Source of the DNA: Rikenellaceae bacterium
GTDB taxonomy: Bacteria; Bacteroidota; Bacteroidia; Bacteroidales; Rikenellaceae
Direction of reading: 5' to 3'
Length of the DNA stretch: 11,167 nt
Assembly (NCBI GenBank): GCA_020859745.1
Contig: JAJBVQ010000077.1
Location: forward strand, 1-11,167
A program made the position numbers and the translations under genes. Below the pieces are notes generated by a model. The model worked only from the letters and a program-made list of their open reading frames with translations. It did not search any database and was not told the DNA's origin. Positions 6,898 through 11,167 of this stretch are shown here, in pieces; position 1 is the first letter of the stretch, and the number at the start of each line of letters is the position of its first letter.

Positions 6898-7957
6898 AAA
6901 TCCGGCCTGCGGCAAGCCGCTCTTCCAGGGCCTTGACCTGCCGGGCCAGCTCCGAGACCTGCTTGCGCAGTTCCGGAAGCTGCTTCACCGAAGCCTGGAT
7001 GCGGTGCCCCTCCAGCCCCGGATAGGCCGGGGAGCCGAAAACGGTGATCCCCGGCTTCAGGATGTTGTTCGGGATGCCCGACTGCGAGCCGATCTTCACC
7101 CCGTCCGCGATGGTGATGTGCCCCACGACACCCACCTGGCCGCCCATCATTACGTTGCTGCCCACTTTCGTAGACCCCGCGATACCCACCTGAGCCGCCA
7201 TCACCGTGTTCTCGCCGACCACCACGTTGTGGGCGATCTGGATCAGGTTGTCGAGCTTGGCGCCTTTCCTGATGCGGGTCGAGCCCATAGTGGCCCTGTC
7301 TATGGCCGAATTGGAGCCGATCTCGACATCGTCTTCGATAACGACGTTCCCGATCTGCGGGATCTTTTGGAACGAGCCGTCCTCGGTGGGGGCGAAGCCG
7401 AAGCCGTCGCCGCCGATCACCGTGCCGCCCTGGACGATGACCCGGTCGCCGATCACGCAATCCTCGTAAACCTTGACCCCGGGATAGAGTTTCGACCCTG
7501 CGCCCACTTTGACGCGGTCGCCGACATAGACCTGCGGCCAGACCTCGGCCCCGTCGCCGATCACGGCGCCTTCGCCGACCACGGCGTACTCGCCGACGTA
7601 AACGTCCGCCCCTACGGTGGCCGTCGGGTGGATAAAGGCGAGGGAGCTGATCCCGCTCTTCCTGGGCTTATTGGCCACGTAAAGGTCGAGCAGCGAGGCG
7701 AACGCCTTATAGGCGTTTTCGACCCGCACCAGCGTCAGCCCTTCGGGCAGCGGGTGCTGGGCCTTGAAATCGCTGTTGACGATGGCCACGGTGGCGCCGG
7801 TATGGTAGAGGTGCTCTTCGTATTTGGGGTTGGAGAGGAAAACGAGGTCGCCGTCCCGCGCCTCCTCGATCTTGGCCACGGAGCCGACGACGGCTTCCGG
7901 ACGCCCTTCGATCGAGCCGCCGAGGAACCCGGCGATGATCTCTGCTGTGAACTGCAT
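6896..7957 (-). CDS. lpxD: UDP-3-O-acylglucosamine N-acyltransferase (lipid A synthesis)
   Basis: LpxD transfers a 3-hydroxyacyl chain from acyl-carrier protein to the 2-amino group of UDP-3-O-acylglucosamine, the third step of lipid A synthesis, in the cytoplasm. At 353 residues it has the usual length. The N-terminal uridine-binding domain spans about 1-100 (IEEARDGDLVFLSNPKY, ATVAIVN). A left-handed beta-helix of hexapeptide repeats follows (about 108-310), with the signature IGGDGFGFAP (181-190), the catalytic histidine in IAHNVVVGENTVMAAQVGIAG (His243), and VFGSPAYPG. A C-terminal helix at about 320-352 looks like a coiled coil. The start at 7957 lies 16 bp after the stop of the thioredoxin-like gene, so the two are probably cotranscribed. 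The lpxC/fabZ and lpxA genes that often follow lpxD in Bacteroidetes are absent; a 1.1-kb repeat-filled gap follows instead. Confidence 0.97.
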   Translation of the reverse strand: MQFTAEIIAGFLGGSIEGRPEAVVGSVAKIEEARDGDLVFLSNPKYEEHLYHTGATVAIVNSDFKAQHPLPEGLTLVRVENAYKAFASLLDLYVANKPRKSGISSLAFIHPTATVGADVYVGEYAVVGEGAVIGDGAEVWPQVYVGDRVKVGAGSKLYPGVKVYEDCVIGDRVIVQGGTVIGGDGFGFAPTEDGSFQKIPQIGNVVIEDDVEIGSNSAIDRATMGSTRIRKGAKLDNLIQIAHNVVVGENTVMAAQVGIAGSTKVGSNVMMGGQVGVVGHITIADGVKIGSQSGIPNNILKPGITVFGSPAYPGLEGHRIQASVKQLPELRKQVSELARQVKALEERLAAGRI

Positions 7958-7973
7958 GTCTGTATTCTGTATG

Positions 7974-9143
7974 TTACCGTTTATTGACGAGTGAGTCGAG
8001 GGTGGCGTAGAAGGCGGGATCTTCGCCGGTGAACCGGGCGAGGATGATCCCCTGCGGGTCGAGGATCATCTTGGTGGGATAAGCCTCGATGCCGAACGTC
8101 ACGGGGGTGCGGTCGCCGTCGGCCCGCACGTTGATCCACGGGAGCTGCTGCCGCCCGACGGTCTGTTTCCAGGCCTCCTCTTTGTCGCCGCAGTCGATGC
8201 CGACGAATTCCACGCCCTCCTTATATTTGGCATACGCCTCTTTCATGGCGGGCATCCCTTTCATGCACCAGCCGCACCAGGTGCCCCAGAAGTCGAGGAC
8301 GGTGTATTTCCCTTGGCCGTACAGGGACGAGAGGGTGAACTCTTTGCCGTCGATGCGGGGCAGGGTGAAGTCGGGCGCCGCGGCGCCTTCTTTGACAGCC
8401 TCCCGGGCGTGCTCGGCGGCGGACATGTTGTCGGTCATCTCTTTCTGCAAATCGAGCCACTCTTTCAGCGGCCCCTCTTTGACGCTGGGGTCGAGCAAAT
8501 TATAGAGGCTGTCGAGGGTGCGGCCGTTGTCGATGGTGGTCATCAGGTAACCGGAAACCGGATCGGCGGGATGGGCCCCGATGTAAGCGGCCTTGATCTG
8601 CAAGATGCTGTCGGCGATGGACTGCATCTGTTTGTAGACGGTGTCGCCGAGGGTGCGCCGCTCGGGCGAGATCATCATGGCGGTGGCGTTGAGCATATCG
8701 AGCCGCAGCTGGAGCCGCTCGAAGGTTTTGCTCTGCTCCATCCACCGCTGCTGGCTGCTGTCCGAAACGGTATAGTCGATGGTCTTGCCCTTCGGCTCGT
8801 AAACGGCCTGCACGCTGGTTTTTTCGCCGGGCAGCAGGAAGAGCTCGATGTTCTGCCGGGGCCCGTCGGCGCGGAAGCTCTGCGGGGCGAGGAAGATTTT
8901 GTAGAGGTGCCCGTCGTCGGGTATGTCGATCGAGAAGTCGACGCGCTCGCCGGTGCGGCTGCCGCCCACCAGGAAGGTGGCCATGTCGCCGCGCTCGCGG
9001 ATGGTGGCGGGGGTGAAATAGGAGCAGATCAGGCTGTCGTCGGGCATATTTTCGATGCTGACGGCGAGCCGGCCTTTGCCGCTGTCGGAACAGGCGCTCA
9101 TGAACAAGGCGGCGCAAAGGAGGCCGGGGAAAAGGTTTTTCAT
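7974..9143 (-). CDS. DUF4369-like/thioredoxin-fold lipoprotein with CGWC site
   Basis: A 389-residue lipoprotein. The signal peptide ends in the lipobox MSAC, with Cys18 acylated. Residues about 25-120 form a DUF4369-like beta domain (LAVSIENMPDDSLICSYFTP, VDFSIDIPDDGHLYKIFL, IELFLLPGEKTSV). A helical linker covers about 125-250, and a TlpA-like thioredoxin domain begins at APDFTLPRIDG (256-266), with LDFWGTWCGWC (active site Cys290/Cys293) and the cis-proline in EAYPTKMILDPQG (Pro356). CGWC rather than CGPC is a variant met in Bacteroidetes TlpA-like proteins; the second residue between the cysteines usually tunes redox potential. It likely acts on disulfides of exported proteins from a membrane anchor in the periplasm. 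It is followed 16 bp later by lpxD and preceded by the porin-family gene after a 137-bp hairpin-bearing gap. Specific partner unknown. Confidence 0.93.
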   Translation of the reverse strand: MKNLFPGLLCAALFMSACSDSGKGRLAVSIENMPDDSLICSYFTPATIRERGDMATFLVGGSRTGERVDFSIDIPDDGHLYKIFLAPQSFRADGPRQNIELFLLPGEKTSVQAVYEPKGKTIDYTVSDSSQQRWMEQSKTFERLQLRLDMLNATAMMISPERRTLGDTVYKQMQSIADSILQIKAAYIGAHPADPVSGYLMTTIDNGRTLDSLYNLLDPSVKEGPLKEWLDLQKEMTDNMSAAEHAREAVKEGAAAPDFTLPRIDGKEFTLSSLYGQGKYTVLDFWGTWCGWCMKGMPAMKEAYAKYKEGVEFVGIDCGDKEEAWKQTVGRQQLPWINVRADGDRTPVTFGIEAYPTKMILDPQGIILARFTGEDPAFYATLDSLVNKR

Positions 9144-9170
9144 AGGTATGGTTTTTTCTTTCGTGGTTAT

Positions 9171-9232
9171 CGCCCTGCGGCTGCGCTTTAGCGCGGGCCG
9201 CAGGGCGCCGTCGGCACGCGTTCTCCGTGCCG
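9171..9232. repeat. Two adjacent strong hairpins in the porin-TlpA gap
   Basis: Outer stem CGCCCTGCGG/CCGCAGGGCG (9171-9180, 9198-9207) encloses an inner GCGC-ttta-GCGC, the nested design of the intergenic repeat family. A second hairpin CGGCACG/CGTGCCG lies at 9212-9218 and 9226-9232. They occupy the gap after the porin-family gene. Neither is followed by a T-run on the minus strand, so they may act as a transcript-stabilising or processing element between genes rather than as an efficient terminator. Confidence 0.6.
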
Positions 9233-9280
9233 GCCTATATACGGCCCCTGCAATCCCGGCGGATCGGGCGTGTCGTCATT

Positions 9281-9898
9281 TTAGAACCGCACGCCGAGGC
9301 TGATGGACCAGTTGCTGCTCTTGGCGTGGTTTTTCCGGTCTTCAGGCACGCGGACGGTGGAGATGTCGTACCGCAGCCCGATGTCGAACAGCCGCGGGAA
9401 CTGGTAGTTGACGCCGACGGGAATGGTGAAGTCGAAGCCTTTGGTATCGCTCATCAGGTTCTGGCTGTGGCTCACTTTGCCGGTGGTGTTGCCGTCGATG
9501 TCGTACACGGTGCTGCTCCATTTCTCCTGGGCTTTGACGAGCCAGTTGAAGGAGATACCGGCTTCGATATTGAGGCCGCCGATCAGGTAGAGTTTGGCCA
9601 GCACGGGGATCTTGAGGTAATTGTAGGAGTATACGTGGTCGCTGTTGGTCATTTTGCTCCCTTGCAGGGAGTAGAGGGCTTCGGCCTGCAACCCGATCAG
9701 GTCGTTGAGCTTATAGCCGGCCATCAGCCCGAAGTTGGCGCGGGCACGGGCTTTGGAGTAGGTGGTTTTGGTGACGGTACTGATGTTGAGCCCGGCGCGG
9801 GGGCCCCAGTAGAAGCCCTGCGCGGAGGCGGTGCCATAGGTTCCGGCACCGAGCAGCAGTGCGGCGGCGATCGCCAGGAGGCGTTTGGTGATCTGCAT
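9281..9898 (-). CDS. Porin-family outer-membrane beta-barrel protein
   Basis: A 205-residue exported protein with a signal peptide of 26 residues (hydrophobic AIAAALLLGAG, cleavage at ASA-QG). The mature part has alternating beta-strand segments typical of small eight-stranded outer-membrane barrels: YWGPRAGLNIST, NFGLMAGYKLND, IGLQAEALYSLQGSKM, YNYLKIPVLAKLYLIGG, LNIEAGISFNWLVKA, FDFTIPVGVNYQFPRLFDIGLRYDIS and a final NWSISLGVRF ending in phenylalanine, as expected for a barrel assembled by BAM. It resembles the PorT-like/outer-membrane beta-barrel group common in Bacteroidetes; its specific function is unknown. A TATCTTTG element just upstream gives a good promoter, so this is probably the first gene of a unit that may read through into the thioredoxin-like gene and lpxD. 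Confidence 0.88.
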   Translation of the reverse strand: MQITKRLLAIAAALLLGAGTYGTASAQGFYWGPRAGLNISTVTKTTYSKARARANFGLMAGYKLNDLIGLQAEALYSLQGSKMTNSDHVYSYNYLKIPVLAKLYLIGGLNIEAGISFNWLVKAQEKWSSTVYDIDGNTTGKVSHSQNLMSDTKGFDFTIPVGVNYQFPRLFDIGLRYDISTVRVPEDRKNHAKSSNWSISLGVRF

Positions 9899-9924
9899 AA
9901 CGGTCGTGTATTGGATTTAACTTT

Positions 9925-9932
9925 CAAAGATA
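9925..9932 (-). promoter_or_regulatory. Candidate Bacteroidota -7 promoter element for the porin-family gene
   Basis: TATCTTTG on the minus strand matches TAnnTTTG exactly, 26 bp upstream of the ATG at 9898, in an AT-rich patch that stands out from the surroundings. Transcription would begin about 20 nt before the start codon. No clear -33 TTTG is visible. Confidence 0.55.
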
Positions 9933-10050
9933 ATATTTTTTCGGGAGTTTATCCCTGTAAGGCATTTTTTCGGCCTGTTCCGGGGTAGGTTTTATGGATG
10001 TTTCCGGGCGTTTTATGCCGCGGGTTAGGGGCCGAGGGGACTTTGGCGGG
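9933..10050. other. Gene-free stretch upstream of the porin-family promoter
   Basis: No gene, RNA or repeat module is recognised. It is less GC-rich near the promoter and grades into repeat sequence to the right. Any upstream promoter parts or regulator sites for the porin-family gene would lie here. Confidence 0.4.
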
Positions 10051-10400
10051 CTGGGAGCTTCTCCGGCAGCGGGCTTCCGCTGCGGGAGGCTGCGGCGGAG
10101 TGCGTAAGCGCGAAGCCTCGGTAAGAGAATAGCGCGACTCGTCAGGGTCGCCGCCAAGCGCCTTCGGTGCTCGCCCCCCCCCAGGCGGCGGCCCGAACCC
10201 GAAAGAGTGAATAGCGCAATCCGCAGGATCGCCGGGCGGACCCGTGGAGTCTTTTGATGGTGTTTTTAAGGATTTAAGGGGGCCGAGGCGCCCGAATCGG
10301 GTAGTTTTAGCCAGTAAGACAGGCAACGCCTGCGCGGCAGCGGTGGCCCGGTCGCGGGTGAGCCCGCAGGGCGCGCGCCGGGACAAATAAAGCCTACTCC
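10051..10400 (-). repeat. Intergenic structured repeat, copy 8 (inverted)
   Basis: Family modules on the minus strand. A 7-bp hairpin GCAGCGG-gctt-CCGCTGC at about 10064-10081 is extended by CTCC/GGAG. GCGACTC/GGGTCGC (10134-10151) is followed rightward by a nested hairpin with inner AGCGCC-ttc-GGTGCT inside CGCCGCC/GGCGGCG (about 10149-10191); one inner pair is a G-T wobble. GCAATCC/GGATCGC (10216-10222, 10226-10232) also keeps pairing through a wobble. On the plus strand GACCC-gtg-GAGTC (10239-10251) precedes TTTTGATGGTGTTTTTAAGG. The minus strand of 10200-10346 is the partner of 4931-5077, including an identical 25-base block. GGACAAATAAAGCC near 10381 recurs at 10679. No gene is visible. 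Confidence 0.7.
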
Positions 10401-10680
10401 CCGCGTCAGCGGGCGATGACTACTGCCTGATCGCTGATGCAATGTCGATCCGTATTATTATTGCAGGGACGCAGCCGGTGGAGGAACGCTTTGCGGGCCT
10501 CCGCGGGGGGAGGCTGCAGCCCGCACGCTGTCGCGGTGGCGGTCACGAATGGCTTCCGGCTTGCGGCCACACAATAAGGCCCCGCGCCAGCGGTGTCCTC
10601 GGTCGCTGCGACGGCCCTTAAGGTGATGCAAACCCTAATAAGAACCCCAACGGGGCCGGCGCGGGGGGAGCGCGCCGAGG
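10401..10680. repeat. Intergenic structured repeat, copy 9 (mixed orientation)
   Basis: A GCAGCC/GGCTGC stem (10471-10476, 10512-10517) with a 35-nt loop on the plus strand resembles the long-loop module at 4877 and 6456. On the minus strand lie CACCGCTGGCGCGGGGCC (about 10600-10580), and the short hairpin CCCC-gtt-GGGG (10655-10645) followed by TTCTTATTAGGGTTTGCAT, which matches the plus-strand tail at 4701-4718. GGACAAATAAAG sits at 10680. No gene is visible. Confidence 0.6.
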
Positions 10681-10693
10681 ACAAATAAAGCAA

Positions 10694-10728
10694 TAAAAAA
10701 AGCTCCGCGGCGAGCGGTAGCGAGCTGC
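10694..10728 (-). terminator. Terminator-like hairpin with T-run, minus strand
   Basis: AGCTC (10701-10705) pairs with GAGCT (10722-10726), with some inner pairing, and on the minus strand the stem is followed by TTTTTTTATTG. It is the most downstream of three terminator-like structures facing the same way in the gap left of the right-edge gene. Confidence 0.5.
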
Positions 10729-10739
10729 ATAGGGCCGAG

Positions 10740-10918
10740 AGCGAATAGCTGAATTTCCGCGTCAGCGGTGGCCCGCGCCTCCCCGTCCGCGGGACAAGTC
10801 CCTCGCAGGCGCACTCCACCGAAACCGACTTACTAAGAAGCCAAAAAGTCTCCGCGACAGCGGGCGGCCCGGAGCCATCCCGGGCGCAGGGCCGCCAAAG
10901 CGTCCCTCGCTGGCTCCG
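10740..10918 (-). repeat. Intergenic structured repeat, copy 10 (inverted)
   Basis: Bases 10751-10812 match 545-605 in the same plus-strand orientation, including the CGCG-stem hairpin with a C-rich loop and CGGGACAAG. CGGAGCCA (10870-10877) and TGGCTCCG (10911-10918) form a perfect 8-bp stem around a 33-nt loop; on the minus strand this loop contains GGCCCTGCGCCCGGGATGGC, related to the loops at 4888 and 6465. AGCTATTCGCTCTCGGC reads on the minus strand near 10750. No gene is visible. Confidence 0.65.
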
Positions 10919-10923
10919 TACCG

Positions 10924-10956
10924 AAAAAAAGAAAGAAAAAAGGCCCCGCGAGGCCT
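10924..10956 (-). terminator. Terminator-like hairpin with long T-run, minus strand
   Basis: AGGCC (10941-10945) pairs with GGCCT (10952-10956); on the minus strand the stem runs into TTTTTTCTTTCTTTTTTT. It may serve as a second, backup terminator about 110 bp after the stronger one at 11062-11088. Confidence 0.55.
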
Positions 10957-11048
10957 GGATCGTTGTTTGCCGGTAGTTGTCGGATCGCGCGATAGTGGAA
11001 TGTTGCGGCGAACTGCACGAAGGCAGTAATTCTGTCATTCCGCTCCGC

Positions 11049-11088
11049 GGCAAACAACAAAGCACGGGGCCAAAGAATGGCCCCGTGC
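11049..11088 (-). terminator. Strong intrinsic terminator, minus strand
   Basis: A perfect 10-bp stem GCACGGGGCC/GGCCCCGTGC (11062-11071, 11079-11088) with a 7-nt loop is followed on the minus strand by TTTGTTGTTTG. It lies 22 bp after the stop of the frame entering from the right edge, which is where a terminator would be expected. Confidence 0.75.
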
Positions 11089-11110
11089 ACGGTCAAAGTT
11101 TATGATCGCC

Positions 11111-11167
11111 CTAACCCCGGCCTGCGGATGACCGTTCTTTTTTAGCGGAACCGCCTCCACCCCTAAA
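11111..11167 (-). CDS. Possible C-terminal tail of a Gly/Lys/Arg-rich protein (runs off right edge)
   Basis: The minus-strand frame beginning at 11167 reads FRGGGGSAKKERSSAGRG and then TAG at 11113-11111. A strong terminator starts 22 bp later, which supports a real gene end. Of the other two minus frames, one is stopped at once and the other runs straight through the terminator. Basic Gly-rich tails of this kind are common in DEAD-box RNA helicases and other RNA-binding proteins, but 18 residues of low-complexity sequence cannot identify a family. It could also be chance. Confidence 0.4.
   Translation of the reverse strand, partial: FRGGGGSAKKERSSAGRG

Noticed and set aside
1590..6900. CRISPR array
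   Set aside because: The repeats are of unequal length and spacing, differ in sequence between copies, and have no regular unique spacers or cas genes nearby.
4931..10346. Inverted pair as ends of a transposon
   Set aside because: The sequence between them is ordinary chromosomal genes with no transposase, and further copies of the same modules lie outside and inside the pair.
10406..11065. A 219-codon minus-strand frame in the right-hand gap
   Set aside because: It runs through three terminator-like hairpins and repeat modules and shows no domain; it reads as repeat sequence that happens to lack stops.

Overview
The window looks like a chromosomal segment of a GC-rich member of the Bacteroidota, most likely Bacteroidales. 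This rests on the proteins (a MoxR/DUF58/BatD-like set, DUF4369-type TlpA lipoproteins, a small porin-family barrel, a Bacteroidetes-style RuvC tail) and on two exact matches to the Bacteroidota -7 promoter element TAnnTTTG. A Rikenellaceae/Alistipes-like origin would fit the GC content, but that is only a guess. Every gene recognised here is on the minus strand, so the window is read right to left.

Layout in transcription order: a possible C-terminal tail of a Gly/Lys/Arg-rich protein (right edge) with a strong terminator; about 1.2 kb without a gene; a porin-family outer-membrane barrel; a DUF4369/thioredoxin lipoprotein with a CGWC site; lpxD, 16 bp behind it; about 1.1 kb without a gene; ruvC; about 0.6 kb without a gene; a second TlpA lipoprotein with a CGPC site; about 0.6 kb without a gene; then a MoxR ATPase, a DUF58 protein and the start of a BatD-like exported protein running off the left edge. 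The themes are envelope biogenesis and extracytoplasmic thiol redox, plus recombination (ruvC) and the MoxR/Bat module.

The unusual part is between the genes. Nearly every long gap is built from the same GC-rich modules in different orders and orientations. I recognise at least five recurring hairpin modules: an AGCGCC-gaa-GGCGCT hairpin nested in an outer stem; a GCGTTCC/GGAACGC hairpin followed by a GCTATTCGCTCTTTCGGG-like tail; a CGGAGCCA/TGGCTCCG stem closing a loop of about 31-33 nt; a short GTT-loop hairpin followed by a CTTTTGTTAGGGTTT-like tail; and a hairpin with a C-run loop beside CACCGCTGNCGCGG. Several stems differ in sequence between copies but keep pairing, so structure seems to be what is conserved. 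The repeats even separate the MoxR, DUF58 and BatD-like genes, which are usually tightly packed, and one copy runs into the lpxD stop codon. I do not recognise the family; it is the best candidate here for something undescribed. Long open frames inside these gaps look like by-products of high GC, although one short peptide, LRPGWLRPDR, recurs in several of them.
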